A DNA stretch of 64,000 bases from Streptococcus parasanguinis (GCF_032163505.1 NZ_CP134147.1:1950501-2014500); one strand, 5' to 3'; shown: positions 37,515 to 45,954, counted from the stretch's first letter. Notes: generated by a model not told the origin, from the letters alone. Translations and numbers: made by a program.

Positions 37515-37550
37515 TTGTAAGCGCTTTCTTATACCTGTGAACGCTTACAG
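37515..37550. promoter_or_regulatory. Two tandem cre sites upstream of bgaA
   Basis: TTGTAAGCGCTTTCT (37515-37529) fits the CcpA cre consensus at every position. CTGTAAGCGTTCACA (37536-37550, minus) fits at all but the first. They lie 32-67 bases before the bgaA start and should shut expression when glucose is available. The rest of 37551-37660 is A+T-rich with no clear element. Confidence 0.8.
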
Positions 37551-37660
37551 AAAATCACATATTAACTATACCAAAAAAAGAGGAGCGATAGGCCTCGATT
37601 TCGCTCCAACTATAGTTAGATTAAGAATTCCTTTAATTAGTGGAAATCCCCTACAAACCA

Positions 37661-37692
37661 AAAAAATAGAAGCCCACGGCTTCTATTTTTTT
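37661..37692 (-). terminator. Terminator of dpr
   Basis: AAAATAGAAGCC / GGCTTCTATTTT with a three-base loop and T runs on both strands. Confidence 0.88.
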
Positions 37693-37698
37693 ATGATC

Positions 37699-38220
37699 TT
37701 ATAATCCTGGTTCTTGACCAAGTTCAGCAGCCACCATCCAAATGTTCTTTTCAAGTTCTGCTTTAGCCCCAACAAAGATATCGTTGGTTACATCGTCGCC
37801 TTCAGCATCGGTAACATCCAAAGCTTTTTGGTAAAGGCCATCAAGGTAATGGAAGATTTCAAGAACACGTGTCAAGCTTTCTTCTACATTTTTTGTAAAT
37901 GTTCCACGGCGTTCTTCAATATTGCTGTGTTCCAAAAATTCAGTCATGCTAGAATATGGCGCACCACCAAGAGTGATCAAGCGTTCGCTCACTTCATCTA
38001 AGGTTGCATCCAAGCTGTCCATGTATTCGTCCATTTTTGGATGCCAAACCATAAAGCCACGTCCACGCATATACCAGTGTACTTGGTGAAGGGCAATGTG
38101 AGCCACGTAGAGATCTGCTACGACTTGGTTCAAGAGAGCTTTTGTTTCTGGAAGAGTTTCTTTATTTGAAGGTGCAAAAGTTGCTACATCAGTAGCTGCT
38201 TCATGTTTCATAGTTGTCAT
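37699..38220 (-). CDS. dpr: Dps-like peroxide resistance ferritin Dpr
   Basis: The 173-residue mini-ferritin forms a 12-mer that oxidises and stores iron and so protects from Fenton chemistry. The ferroxidase ligands lie in LHQVHWYMRGRGFMVWHPKMDEYMDSLDATLDEVSERL (His, His, Asp, Glu; residues ~40-82). ATG at 38220 has AAAGGAG upstream. The promoter has a PerR-like box. Streptococci lack catalase, so this is a main peroxide defence together with glutathione from gshF. Confidence 0.95.
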   Translation of the reverse strand: MTTMKHEAATDVATFAPSNKETLPETKALLNQVVADLYVAHIALHQVHWYMRGRGFMVWHPKMDEYMDSLDATLDEVSERLITLGGAPYSSMTEFLEHSNIEERRGTFTKNVEESLTRVLEIFHYLDGLYQKALDVTDAEGDDVTNDIFVGAKAELEKNIWMVAAELGQEPGL

Positions 38221-38234
38221 GTCATTTCTCCTTT

Positions 38235-38292
38235 TTATAATGATTCTAATTAACTATGTCTTTATTATATGCTTCCTCCACCAGAAAGTCAA
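38235..38292 (-). promoter_or_regulatory. dpr promoter and PerR-like box
   Basis: TTGACT (38287-38292) and TATAAT (38264-38269) are spaced by 17 bases on the minus strand. Just downstream, TTATAATGATTCTAA (38235-38249, read on plus) matches the PerR box TTATAATNATTATAA with one mismatch. Its position should block transcription until peroxide inactivates PerR. Confidence 0.8.
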
Positions 38293-38374
38293 GATAAAAG
38301 ATTAAAAAAGATCATAGTTGTCAATTGAGAAAAGATACGATAGAATGAAGAAGACTAATCGAAAGGCTTGACTA

Positions 38375-38845
38375 ATGAAATATATCTTTACCTTCCTGAT
38401 CTCCATGGTTCCCCTTGTTGAATTGCGCGGGGCCATCCCTTTTGCCATTGCAAATGGTATTCCCTTATGGACAGCGCTCCTAATCGGAGTGATCGGAAAT
38501 CTTCTCCCTGTCCCTCTGATCTTCTTCTTCGCCCGCCATATTCTTACTTGGGGCGCCAAAAAACCGATCATCGGAGGCTTTTTTAGCTGGTGTCTCAATA
38601 AAGGTCATAGAGGCGGACAGAAATTAGAAAAAGCTGCAGGTGACAAGGGAATCTTCTGGGCCTTATTGCTCTTTGTGGGAATTCCTCTTCCGGGAACGGG
38701 TGCCTGGACCGGAGCTCTTGCGGCCTCCATCCTTGACTGGGACTTCAAACGCAGTAGCCTCGCAGTCATGCTCGGAGTGATACTAGCCGGCCTCATCATG
38801 GGAACCCTGTCCCTGCTCCTAGGAATCGATACCTTCGCACATTAA
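38375..38845 (+). CDS. Small multidrug export-type membrane protein (COG2426)
   Basis: The 156-residue protein has about four membrane segments and the family signature PLVELRGAIPFAIANGIPLW near the N-terminus, then GNLLPVPLIFFFARH, and GIPLPGTGAWTGALAASIL (the re-entrant PGTG loop seen in DedA-like folds). Pfam groups this as Sm_multidrug_ex, but the transported substrate is not established. It stands alone between dpr and an intergenic repeat. Confidence 0.82.
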   Translation: MKYIFTFLISMVPLVELRGAIPFAIANGIPLWTALLIGVIGNLLPVPLIFFFARHILTWGAKKPIIGGFFSWCLNKGHRGGQKLEKAAGDKGIFWALLLFVGIPLPGTGAWTGALAASILDWDFKRSSLAVMLGVILAGLIMGTLSLLLGIDTFAH

Positions 38846-38889
38846 GCAAAAGAATGAGCCCATGATATCAGTTCACATAATATCTTCTC

Positions 38890-39030
38890 TGAATCTTTCC
38901 TTAGGTGAGTACGGACGTCAGCGAACTTCTATGAAGTTCCATGACTTAGTTTTGAACCTAAAGTTTCAAAACTCCCGAGTGCTTGAAACTTCATTGTTTC
39001 AAGCACTTTTCTCACGGCGGAAAGTTTCAG
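38890..39030 (+). repeat. Structured intergenic repeat, family 2, copy 1
   Basis: A closing stem (CTTTCC...GTGAG with CTCAC...GGAAAG) encloses three hairpins: GAACTTCtatGAAGTTC, GTTTTGAacctaaagtTTCAAAAC, and AGTGCTTGAAAC / GTTTCAAGCACT. It matches 49183-49321 along its whole length. No gene is seen in 38846-39180. Confidence 0.85.
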
Positions 39031-39180
39031 AAAGTATATCGATGAATCTTCGGTAACGTCTGTTATTTTTTGAAAACAAACTTTGTTAATATTTTAAAAC
39101 AGCTTAAACAATGATATAAGATATTTTCCACACAAAAAAGAGGTTTCCTTGTATTGACCCCAAAAAGTTAGACAATGAAT

Positions 39181-39945
39181 TTACACAAAGGATTTAGTTC
39201 TGTATTGCACAGGACTGAGTCCTTTTAGTTTGACCTTAATTCGTTTATTGTTGTAATAATCAATGTAGTCTACAATAGCTTGTTCTAATTGCTCAAGTGA
39301 CTGAAACGTCTTCTCATACCCATAAAACATTTCGGACTTAAGAATGCCAAAGAAGGATTCCATCATGCCGTTGTCTGGGCTGTTACCCTTACGTGACATG
39401 GACGGTTGAATTCCTTTATCCTCTAAAAAACGATGATAATACTGGTGTTGATACTGCCATCCTTGATCACTATGGAGAATTGTATTTGTGTAATGATTCT
39501 CAGTAAAGGCCTGGTATAACATAGCTTTCACTTGTTCTAAATTTGGCGACGTCGAAAGATTATAAGCGACGATTTCACTGTTAAAACCATCTAATACTGG
39601 TGATAAGTAGAGTTTTTGAGTGCTTGCTGGAATGGCAAATTCTGTCACATCTGTGTAGCACTTTTCCATTGGTTTTGAAGCTTCAAACTGGCGTTGAATA
39701 AGGTTGTCGGCTTTCTTACCAATATCTCCTTTGTGAGAAGAATACTTTCGCTTCTGCCGGATTCTAGCTTGTAAATTGAGGACATTCATCAACCGCTGAA
39801 CCCTCTTATGATTGACCAAAAAGCCACGATTTCTTAATTCTAAATGTATCCGACGATAACCATAATTTCCCTTGTGTTCAGTAAAAATAGATTGGATTTC
39901 AGCTTTAAGCCCTTGATCCTTATCTGGTTTGTCTAGCTGTTTCAA
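39181..39945 (-). CDS. IS3-family transposase, OrfB (DDE integrase domain)
   Basis: Residues ~1-70 form an HTH_21-like segment (GNYGYRRIHLELRNRGFLVNHKRVQRLM). An rve-type catalytic domain follows: first Asp in CYTDVTEF, second Asp in ILHSDQGWQYQH and Glu in SPDNGMMESFFGILKSE, then the RIKVKLKGLSPVQYR end. The open frame extends upstream without stop to past the OrfA end ([28 protein letters not shown]...). It is therefore probably made as an OrfAB fusion by -1 frameshifting, as in IS150. Complete. Confidence 0.9.
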   Translation of the reverse strand: MKQLDKPDKDQGLKAEIQSIFTEHKGNYGYRRIHLELRNRGFLVNHKRVQRLMNVLNLQARIRQKRKYSSHKGDIGKKADNLIQRQFEASKPMEKCYTDVTEFAIPASTQKLYLSPVLDGFNSEIVAYNLSTSPNLEQVKAMLYQAFTENHYTNTILHSDQGWQYQHQYYHRFLEDKGIQPSMSRKGNSPDNGMMESFFGILKSEMFYGYEKTFQSLEQLEQAIVDYIDYYNNKRIKVKLKGLSPVQYRTKSFV

Positions 39946-40013
39946 ATGATAATAGTAGGTCGAACGAGCAAGTTTAACGGCCTTTAGAAGAATATCTAAC
40001 GAAAACTCAGTGA

Positions 40014-40529
40014 TTAATTCTTGAACAATTTCTGTCTTTCTTCTTTCTCTTTTTCCTCCTTCAATCGGAGTTCTCTCAACTTTTTTAGAACAGCATTCTC
40101 CGCTCTCAGGTATTCATTTTCTGCTTGAAGACGCTCTAACTCAGTCATCTCTTCAGGTTTCTTCTTTGGCTTACGTCCCATTTTAGGTATCCTTCCTCTT
40201 GTTTTCTCAACAATAGTATACCCATTTTTCTTGTATTGTGCCAGCCAATTTGGAAGCATTCCTTGGTTTGGGAGAGCATAATCAAGGCTTACACTTCTTT
40301 GTGAACGACCTTCAAGTAAGACTTTATCAATGATTTCTCGTTTTAGTTCAGGAGAATAGTAACAATTCTTTCCTTTTTTTACGATTTCTATTCCATAACG
40401 ATCAATCAATTTAATCATGTACTGAAGATTAGAAATCTTTATCCCAAATTGATTTGAAAGTCGCCTAAAACTCTCTCCTTGCTTTCTTGATTCATATATT
40501 TGAACTTTATCTTCAAAAGTTAATTTCAT
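40014..40529 (-). CDS. IS3-family transposase, OrfA (HTH and leucine zipper)
   Basis: The 171-residue protein has two HTH motifs ([24 protein letters not shown], and [24 protein letters not shown]) and a C-terminal coiled coil ([25 protein letters not shown]). It binds the IS ends. The run GGAGG followed by A5 near 40060-40075 could be a stimulator and slip region for the shift to OrfB, but I could not fix the exact heptamer. Confidence 0.88.
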   Translation of the reverse strand: MKLTFEDKVQIYESRKQGESFRRLSNQFGIKISNLQYMIKLIDRYGIEIVKKGKNCYYSPELKREIIDKVLLEGRSQRSVSLDYALPNQGMLPNWLAQYKKNGYTIVEKTRGRIPKMGRKPKKKPEEMTELERLQAENEYLRAENAVLKKLRELRLKEEKEKEERQKLFKN

Positions 40530-40610
40530 AATAAAAGCACCCCAAAAATTAGATTTTTCTGTCTAACTTTTAGGGTGCAGTTCACCTTCGAAACCTCTTT
40601 TTGTTTATTC

Positions 40611-41651
40611 TTAGTTGTTAAGAGCTGCTGCCATTGTAGCTGCAACTTCTGCTTCAAAGTCATTTGAAGCTTTTTCAATACCTTCACCAACTTCAAAACG
40701 AACGAATTCGATAACTGAAGCATTTACTGATTCAAGGTAAGCTTCAACTGTCTTGCTGTCATCCATGATGTAGACTTGTGCAAGAAGAGTGTAGGCTTGG
40801 TCAACTTTTGTGTTGTCCAAGAAGAAGCGATCCATTTTACCTGGGATGATTTTATCCCAGATTTTTTCTGGTTTACCTTCAGCTGCCAATTCAGCTTTGA
40901 TATCTTCTTCAGCTTGAGCAACCACTTCGTCAGTCAATTGTGCTTTTGAACCGAATTTCAAGTGTGGAAGAGCTGGTTTACCAACCATTGCACGGCTTTC
41001 GTTATCTTGGTCGATGACGTGGTTCAATTGTGCCAATTCATCTTTCACGAATTGTTCATCCAATTCTTTGTATGAAAGAACAGTTGGTTTCATTGCAGCG
41101 ATGTGCATTGAGATTTGTTTAGCAAGTGCTTCGTCTCCACCTTCGATCACAGAGATAACACCGATACGTCCACCGTTGTGTTGGTAAGCACCGAAGTGTT
41201 GTGCGTCTGTTTTTTCAAGCAAAGCAAAACGACGGAATGAAATCTTTTCACCGATTGTAGCTGTTGCAGATACATATGCAGCTTCAAGAGTTTCACCTGA
41301 AGGCATTGTCAAAGCAAGAGCTTCTTCATTGCTAGCCGGTTTACCTTCAGCGATCACTTTCGCTGTTGCGTTTACCAATTCAACGAATTGAGCGTTTTTC
41401 GCAACGAAGTCAGTTTCAGCGTTCACTTCAACAACTGCTGCAACGTTACCGTCTACATAAACACCAGTCAAACCTTCAGCGGCAACACGGTCAGCTTTCT
41501 TAGCTGCCTTAGCCATACCTTTTTCGCGAAGCAATTCGATCGCTTTTTCGATATCACCATCAACTTCAACCAATGCTTTTTTAGCGTCCATGACACCAGC
41601 ACCAGATTTTTCACGCAATTCTTTTACAAGCTTAGCTGTAATTTCTGCCAT
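40611..41651 (-). CDS. tsf: Elongation factor Ts
   Basis: The 346-residue nucleotide exchange factor for EF-Tu. The N-terminal UBA-like domain has [21 protein letters not shown] (~7-27), the core has the TDF motif in [13 protein letters not shown], and the coiled-coil and C-terminal modules are intact. It is cotranscribed with rpsB, 83 bases away, with a hairpin between. Its own terminator has been split by the IS at 39155-40577. Confidence 0.98.
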   Translation of the reverse strand: MAEITAKLVKELREKSGAGVMDAKKALVEVDGDIEKAIELLREKGMAKAAKKADRVAAEGLTGVYVDGNVAAVVEVNAETDFVAKNAQFVELVNATAKVIAEGKPASNEEALALTMPSGETLEAAYVSATATIGEKISFRRFALLEKTDAQHFGAYQHNGGRIGVISVIEGGDEALAKQISMHIAAMKPTVLSYKELDEQFVKDELAQLNHVIDQDNESRAMVGKPALPHLKFGSKAQLTDEVVAQAEEDIKAELAAEGKPEKIWDKIIPGKMDRFFLDNTKVDQAYTLLAQVYIMDDSKTVEAYLESVNASVIEFVRFEVGEGIEKASNDFEAEVAATMAAALNN

Positions 41652-41681
41652 TTTTGTTCTCCTATATTTTTTTAATAAAAT

Positions 41682-41711
41682 AAGAGGGTCGGGCTGAGCC
41701 CTGCCCTCTTA
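41682..41711 (-). terminator. Hairpin between rpsB and tsf
   Basis: On the minus strand AAGAGGGCAGGGCT / AGCCCGACCCTCTT precedes a weak T-rich stretch. It may act as a partial terminator that sets the tsf to rpsB ratio. Confidence 0.6.
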
Positions 41712-41734
41712 GGTTCGTTACTTATTGAATGAAA

Positions 41735-42517
41735 TTAAGCGTTGTCGCCTTCTACAACTTCAACGATTTCTTCGATTGAATCAGCTTGGCTTTCAGTAGC
41801 TGCCAATTCAGCTTCTACTGTAGCAACACTGTCTTCACCTTGACGACCTTCGATAACAGCGTCAGCCATTTTCGCAGTGATCAATTTAACAGCGCGGATA
41901 GCGTCATCGTTCGCTGGGATGATAACATCGATATCATCTGGGTCAGTGTTTGTGTCGACCATCGCTACAACTGGGATACCCAATTTCTTAGCTTCTTTAA
42001 CAGCGATTTGTTCTTTATGTGGATCCACAACGTACATTACGTCTGGAATACGAGGCATGTCTTCGATACCGCCCAAGAATTTTTCAAGACGAGCGCGTTG
42101 TTTGTTCAACAATGCAACTTCTTTCTTAGGAAGAACTTCGAAAGTTCCATCTTCTTCCATGCGTTTGATTTCTTTCAAACGAGCGATACGTTTTTGGATT
42201 GTTCCCCAGTTAGTAAGAGTTCCACCCAACCAACGGTGGTTGATGAAATATTGACCTGAACGAACAGCTTCTTCTGCAACAGCATCAGCAGCTTGTTTCT
42301 TAGTACCTACGAACAAGATCACTGCATCATTTGCAGCTGCATCACGCATGAAGTCGTATGCTTGGTCTGCATATTTTACAGTTTGTTGCAAGTCGATCAC
42401 GTGGATTCCGTTACGTTCTGTGAAGATGTACTTAGCCATCTTAGGGTTCCAGCGACGAGTTTGGTGACCGAAGTGTACACCAGCCTCAAGAAGTTGTTTC
42501 ATTGAAATTACTGCCAT
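41735..42517 (-). CDS. rpsB: Small-subunit ribosomal protein uS2
   Basis: The 260-residue S2 protein opens [27 protein letters not shown] and contains [30 protein letters not shown] and [22 protein letters not shown]. The acidic C-terminal extension ([12 protein letters not shown]) is normal for streptococci. It is first in the rpsB-tsf operon. Confidence 0.98.
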   Translation of the reverse strand: MAVISMKQLLEAGVHFGHQTRRWNPKMAKYIFTERNGIHVIDLQQTVKYADQAYDFMRDAAANDAVILFVGTKKQAADAVAEEAVRSGQYFINHRWLGGTLTNWGTIQKRIARLKEIKRMEEDGTFEVLPKKEVALLNKQRARLEKFLGGIEDMPRIPDVMYVVDPHKEQIAVKEAKKLGIPVVAMVDTNTDPDDIDVIIPANDDAIRAVKLITAKMADAVIEGRQGEDSVATVEAELAATESQADSIEEIVEVVEGDNA

Positions 42518-42668
42518 GAGTAGTTTCTCCTTTTTTGTTTTTTTCTCCTCTCTCAGACGTCAACTTGCAACACGACCACAAGGGCAACGGTGTCACAATG
42601 GATCCGAGATGAGTATTTGCTGTCTTAGACAACTCTATAAGTATAGCAGAAATCCCTAGAATTCGCAA
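42518..42668 (-). promoter_or_regulatory. rpsB promoter and long leader
   Basis: TTGCGA (42663-42668) and TATACT (42640-42645) are spaced by 17 bases on the minus strand. The ~115-base leader to the rpsB start contains stretches that can pair (for example ACACCGTTGCCC with GGTCGTGTTGC, and CGTCTGAGAGAGGAG near the end). Ribosomal S2 leaders are known to regulate rpsB-tsf, but I cannot confirm the fold. Confidence 0.65.
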
Positions 42669-42729
42669 GCTATTTGAGAGATTTTTTCAGCATTCTTCAT
42701 CTGTAATGATTTGAAGGAAAAAGTTTTTC

Positions 42730-42758
42730 TTGACCTATCTTGTTTTTTAGGTTACAAT
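42730..42758 (+). promoter_or_regulatory. tRNA-Cys promoter
   Basis: TTGACC (42730-42735) and TACAAT (42753-42758) are spaced by 17 bases, 12 bases before the tRNA. Confidence 0.8.
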
Positions 42759-42770
42759 ATTATATGTTAC

Positions 42771-42841
42771 GGCGGTATAGCCAAGTGGTAAGGCACGGCT
42801 CTGCAAAAGCTTGATCGTCGGTTCAAATCCGTCTACCGCCT
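42771..42841 (+). tRNA. tRNA-Cys (anticodon GCA)
   Basis: A 71-base tRNA. Acceptor arms GGCGGTA / TACCGCC pair fully. The D-loop AAGTGGTAAGG, anticodon loop CTGCAAA (GCA) and T-loop TTCAAAT are in place. The anticodon and T stems each have one mismatch by my reading. The CCA end is not encoded. It has its own promoter and terminator. Confidence 0.95.
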
Positions 42842-42877
42842 TGATAATAAAATTTTTTATCATCTTTTATCTTTTAA

Positions 42878-42906
42878 AAATTCCCCTAGCAATAGGGGAT
42901 TTTTTG
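42878..42906 (+). terminator. Terminator of tRNA-Cys
   Basis: TCCCCTA / TAGGGGA with a four-base loop and six T. Confidence 0.85.
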
Positions 42907-42984
42907 TTTCCATTTGCTCCATTCCTTGATTATTGATATAATAAAATCTCGCCTGATCGGCGAAGTACATTAGAAAGGGTCATT

Positions 42985-43743
42985 ATGAAAAACATTCGTT
43001 TCTTTACGATCGGCCTTCTTTCACTAGTAACACTAGCAGCTTGCTCACCTGCCAATTCTGGGCAACCAGCAAAAACAGCTTCTAGCTCTAGAAAACCGAT
43101 CAAACAATCTTCAACCAAAACATCATCTAGTAAACCGTCGAGCACTTCTTCAGACAGCAGTAGCTCAGATGATTTTTCAGATCGCTTCAGCTTGGATCCA
43201 GATGATGGCGCATCTCTCCAATATGTGCCAGGAGCTGCATCTATTCCTGAGATCGAAAAGCTTAAGAACCTCCACCCTACCACTGGTTTTGTATTAAGAA
43301 CCGAAGATGGACAAGAGGTTGGTGGGCCAAAAGAAAGAAGCAGTTACGATGACGTAGTTGCAGCCTTTGGTCAACCCGTAAGTAGCACAGACAGTGCGAA
43401 TCCTGGCGATGGGGTCAATGTTTGGGCAACAGACAATGGCGATATCATGGCTTTCTTCCGCAATAATGTGTTAACAGATATCACCTTCCGACTAAGAGGG
43501 GGCGATGCCAACCACCAGTCTACTGGCAGTATTTCCAAATCCGATACACCAAAAACGGCCCTCGAACGTCTCGGAAAACCCTATGCCATTATGCGTTCAG
43601 AAAATGGGACCAGCTATGTCTATAAAGATAGCAACGGAGATGAATCTAGCTTCTCTACACAAGGCAATAAGATCTTCAATGTTACATCTGCTGCAGAAAC
43701 CAAGCAGTTAAAAAAGATCACTGGCCTGGATAAAAATCAATAA
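42985..43743 (+). CDS. Secreted lipoprotein with SmpA/BLIP-like fold features
   Basis: The 252-residue lipoprotein has signal IGLLSLVTLAACS (Cys ~20), a Ser/Lys/Thr-rich linker (~25-65) and a C-terminal part with two similar halves (YDDVVAAFGQPVSST... and PKTALERLGKPYAIM...). These resemble the helix-plus-sheet repeats of DUF3862/SmpA-like proteins. Function is unknown. It has its own promoter region and shares a bidirectional terminator with nusG. Confidence 0.78.
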   Translation: MKNIRFFTIGLLSLVTLAACSPANSGQPAKTASSSRKPIKQSSTKTSSSKPSSTSSDSSSSDDFSDRFSLDPDDGASLQYVPGAASIPEIEKLKNLHPTTGFVLRTEDGQEVGGPKERSSYDDVVAAFGQPVSSTDSANPGDGVNVWATDNGDIMAFFRNNVLTDITFRLRGGDANHQSTGSISKSDTPKTALERLGKPYAIMRSENGTSYVYKDSNGDESSFSTQGNKIFNVTSAAETKQLKKITGLDKNQ

Positions 43744-43754
43744 CGATCCATACA

Positions 43755-43793
43755 AAGAACCCTCCAAGTTTTTCTTGGAGGGTTCTATTTTTC
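43755..43793. terminator. Bidirectional terminator between the lipoprotein gene and nusG
   Basis: AGAACCCTCCAA / TTGGAGGGTTCT with a five- to six-base loop and T runs in both directions. Confidence 0.9.
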
Positions 43794-44330
43794 TTACAAT
43801 TCAGCAATTTGGTTCAAATTCACTTCTGCAACCGTATCGTTACCGAACATAGAAATGACCATTTTCACCTTGTTGTTATCAATTTCAGTGATCTTACCAG
43901 TATAGTCTGTGAAGGCACCGTCGATGATGCGAACTGTGTCGCCCACCTTGACATCCAAATCAAACTCTTGAACAGTTTGACCCATAGAGAGCAAGATGCT
44001 GCGGATTTCTTCTTCCAACAATGGAGTTGGTTTTGAACGGTTCCCGTGGGATCCGACGAAACCAGTAACGTTCGGTGTATTCCGAACGACAAACCAAGCT
44101 TCATCTGTCATGACCATTTCTACCAAGACATAACCTGGGAAGCGGTTTTCTTCGATTTCTTTTGTTTTACCGTTTTTCTCAACTTGTACGGTTTGAGTTG
44201 GAATCTCTACACGCAAGATGTTTTCTAACATATTGTAAGTTTGCGCACGTTGCAAAAGATTCTCTTTTACCTTGTTTTCATATCCTGAGTAGGTTTGTAG
44301 TACAAACCAGCCTTTATCAAAACTGTCCAT
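43794..44330 (-). CDS. nusG: Transcription elongation factor NusG
   Basis: The 178-residue protein has an NGN domain (~1-110; GWFVLQTYSGYENKVKENL, RFPGYVLVEM, VRNTPNVTGFVG) and a C-terminal KOW domain (~125-178; VGDTVRIIDGAFTDYTGKI). It binds RNA polymerase and couples to S10 or Rho. The gene has its own promoter, followed at once by a terminator-like hairpin (44382-44403). Confidence 0.96.
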   Translation of the reverse strand: MDSFDKGWFVLQTYSGYENKVKENLLQRAQTYNMLENILRVEIPTQTVQVEKNGKTKEIEENRFPGYVLVEMVMTDEAWFVVRNTPNVTGFVGSHGNRSKPTPLLEEEIRSILLSMGQTVQEFDLDVKVGDTVRIIDGAFTDYTGKITEIDNNKVKMVISMFGNDTVAEVNLNQIAEL

Positions 44331-44381
44331 TTGGGCATCCTTTCTTTCTGTTTAGCCTGCTCGAGCTTTTGTGAACATACT

Positions 44382-44403
44382 AAAAAAAGCCTCTTGGCTT
44401 TCC
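44382..44403 (-). terminator. Terminator-like hairpin in the nusG leader
   Basis: On the minus strand AAAGCC-AAGA-GGCTTT is followed by T runs. It starts about eight bases after the predicted nusG transcription start, so most transcripts might stop at ~28 bases unless the hairpin is avoided. Confidence 0.65.
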
Positions 44404-44416
44404 TTTTCCTAGCTTC

Positions 44417-44443
44417 ATTATACCACATTTTGCAGGAATGCAA
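44417..44443 (-). promoter_or_regulatory. nusG promoter
   Basis: TATAAT (44417-44422) with TGG before it (extended -10), and TTGCAT (44438-44443) at a short spacing of 15 bases. Confidence 0.65.
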
Positions 44444-44478
44444 AGAGGTTTGCTGATTTATTTTTAAGAAAAGACTAC

Positions 44479-44504
44479 AAAAAGTGGGACCCTGGGGATC
44501 CCAC
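44479..44504 (-). terminator. Terminator after secE
   Basis: GTGGGATCCCC / GGGTCCCAC followed by T5 on the minus strand, so rpmG-secE and nusG are separate transcripts. Confidence 0.8.
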
Positions 44505-44517
44505 ATGGCTTCTTTTC

Positions 44518-44694
44518 TTAAAAGAAATTGATCATGTGCAATAGGCCACGTGCAATGACTTTGTCGAACAAATAAATCAATGCCACAAAGAAAGCGGTGT
44601 ACTCAATCACTGAGATAAAGTTTTTCCATCTTTCCTTGCGATTTGGCCAAGTTGTATCTTTTAGTAAGACGAAAATATCTTTAATGAATTTCAC
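44518..44694 (-). CDS. secE: Preprotein translocase subunit SecE
   Basis: The 58-residue protein starts with GTG at 44694, preceded by GGAGAGAG. It begins (M)KFIKDIFVLLKDTTWPNRKERW, with the TTWP motif of SecE, and has a single membrane helix (~33-50). It anchors the SecYEG channel. It lies downstream of rpmG and upstream of nusG, the standard order. Confidence 0.95.
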   Translation of the reverse strand: MKFIKDIFVLLKDTTWPNRKERWKNFISVIEYTAFFVALIYLFDKVIARGLLHMINFF

Positions 44695-44703
44695 AACTCT
44701 CTC

Positions 44704-44856
44704 CTATCGTGTTTCTTTATGGATGGTATACTTGCTGCAATGCTTGCAGAATTTATTGACTTCTAGACGTGTTGGTTTTGGCGTCCCACTCAACTTAATG
44801 GAGTAATTGCGTGACCCACAAACCGTACACGCTAGACTTGCTTTTTTTAATGCCAT
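44704..44856 (-). CDS. rpmG: Large-subunit ribosomal protein bL33
   Basis: The 50-residue protein reads [19 protein letters not shown]... with GGAGG upstream. Two Cys pairs (CTVC and CKHC) show the zinc-binding (C+) form. It is cotranscribed with secE, nine bases apart. Confidence 0.96.
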   Translation of the reverse strand: MALKKASLACTVCGSRNYSIKLSGTPKPTRLEVNKFCKHCSKYTIHKETR

Positions 44857-45000
44857 AACGCCTCCGTTCACCCCATTATAGCAAGTTTTCTACATTTTGA
44901 CAAGAACAGAAAATCTCCTGTCAAGAAAAAAGCAAATCTAAAGCGTTATCACTCTGGTTTTTGCCTCATTTTTGGTAAAATAAAACAAAAGGAGACGAAT

Positions 45001-45915
45001 ATGAAAAGTGATAACCTAAAAGAAAGTAGAAATATCGAAGATCGTCGAGGGCAAAGCTACTCCCAGTCTTCAGGCAATAGTAATCTTGGCGGAGGCATTT
45101 TACAGATCTTACTATCGCCGGGGAGCTTCAAGAGTAAGATCGTCCTCATCCTTCTTCTGGTTCTTCTAGGAGGTGGTGGCGCTAGTCTTGGGGGTCTCTT
45201 TGGAAATGGGACTTCTTCTCAACCTTACCAATCCACCCAAGTCACGCGCACCAACAAGACCCATGTCGACGATGCAGATGCTGAGTTCGTCAGCAAGGTC
45301 CTTGGTACAACAGAAGATCATTGGCACAAGGTCTTTCAAGCTGAAGGACGCACTTACCATGAGCCCAAACTAGTCTTCTATACCGGACGGACACAGACAG
45401 GCTGTGGGGTTGGGCAAGCATCGGCTGGTCCCTTCTACTGTCCGACCGACAAAAAGATTTATTTGGATATGAGCTTCTACAAGGAATTGACAACCAAATA
45501 CAAGGCTAGCGGGGACTTCGCCATGGCCTACGTGATCGCCCACGAAGTCGGCCACCACGTACAAAATGAGCTGGGAATCCTTGGCAAATACCATCGAATG
45601 CAACAAGGTCTTTCTGAAAAGGAACGAAATGCTATCAGTGTCCGCATCGAGCTACAAGCCGATTACCTAGCAGGTGTCTGGGCCCGCTCCATTCAAGACC
45701 GAAACCTTCTAGATATCGGCGATATCGAAGAAGCCATGAATGCAGCCCATGCCGTCGGCGACGACACACTCCAGGAGCAAGCCTACGGCTACTCGGTACC
45801 AGATAGCTTTACCCACGGGACTTCAGAACAACGCATGCGCTGGTTCAAACGGGGCTACCAGTACGGGGATCTCCAACACGGCGATACCTTTAGCTTGTCA
45901 GATAGTGAACTCTAA
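45001..45915 (+). CDS. YpfJ-type neutral zinc metallopeptidase, membrane anchored
   Basis: The 304-residue protein (PF04228) has an N-terminal cytoplasmic segment, one membrane helix (~42-62, IVLILLLVLLGGGGASLGGLF) and an extracellular catalytic domain with HEVGHHVQN (two zinc His and catalytic Glu, ~180). The third ligand Glu is probably in ELQADYLAGVWA. GAGYS-like TGCGVGQASAGPFYCP is typical. The strong AAAGGAG fixes the start. The physiological substrate is unknown. Confidence 0.9.
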   Translation: MKSDNLKESRNIEDRRGQSYSQSSGNSNLGGGILQILLSPGSFKSKIVLILLLVLLGGGGASLGGLFGNGTSSQPYQSTQVTRTNKTHVDDADAEFVSKVLGTTEDHWHKVFQAEGRTYHEPKLVFYTGRTQTGCGVGQASAGPFYCPTDKKIYLDMSFYKELTTKYKASGDFAMAYVIAHEVGHHVQNELGILGKYHRMQQGLSEKERNAISVRIELQADYLAGVWARSIQDRNLLDIGDIEEAMNAAHAVGDDTLQEQAYGYSVPDSFTHGTSEQRMRWFKRGYQYGDLQHGDTFSLSDSEL

Positions 45916-45916
45916 A

Positions 45917-45954
45917 TAAAAAACGATTCAGAAGAATTTCTGAATCGTTTTTTT
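45917..45954. terminator. Bidirectional terminator between the metallopeptidase and PBP2a genes
   Basis: AAAACGATTCAGA / TCTGAATCGTTTT with a six-base loop and T runs both ways. Confidence 0.9.

Larger units (their letters stand above)
39155..40577 (-). mobile_element. IS3-family (IS150-like) insertion sequence
   Basis: The element is ~1.42 kb with imperfect terminal inverted repeats (TGACCCCAAAAAGTTAGACA at 39155 and TGCACCCTAAAAGTTAGACA, reading in from 40577), TG/CA ends, and two overlapping frames for an HTH protein and a DDE integrase. No clear direct target repeat flanks it. Both genes look intact, so it may be active. Confidence 0.88.
39134..40600 (-). terminator. tsf terminator split by the insertion sequence
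   Basis: The 5' arm AAAAAGAGGTTTC (40588-40600, minus) and 3' arm GGAAACCTCTTTTTT (39134-39148, minus) are perfectly complementary and would form a normal terminator if joined. The 1.4-kb IS lies in what was the loop. Confidence 0.85.

Noticed and set aside
39990..40014. Stop between OrfA and OrfB as a sign of decay of the IS
   Set aside because: IS150-type elements normally carry the integrase in the -1 frame; both parts look complete.
39150..40582. Direct target repeats at the IS ends
   Set aside because: Flanking bases (TAT on the left, GTT on the right) do not match, so no duplication can be claimed.
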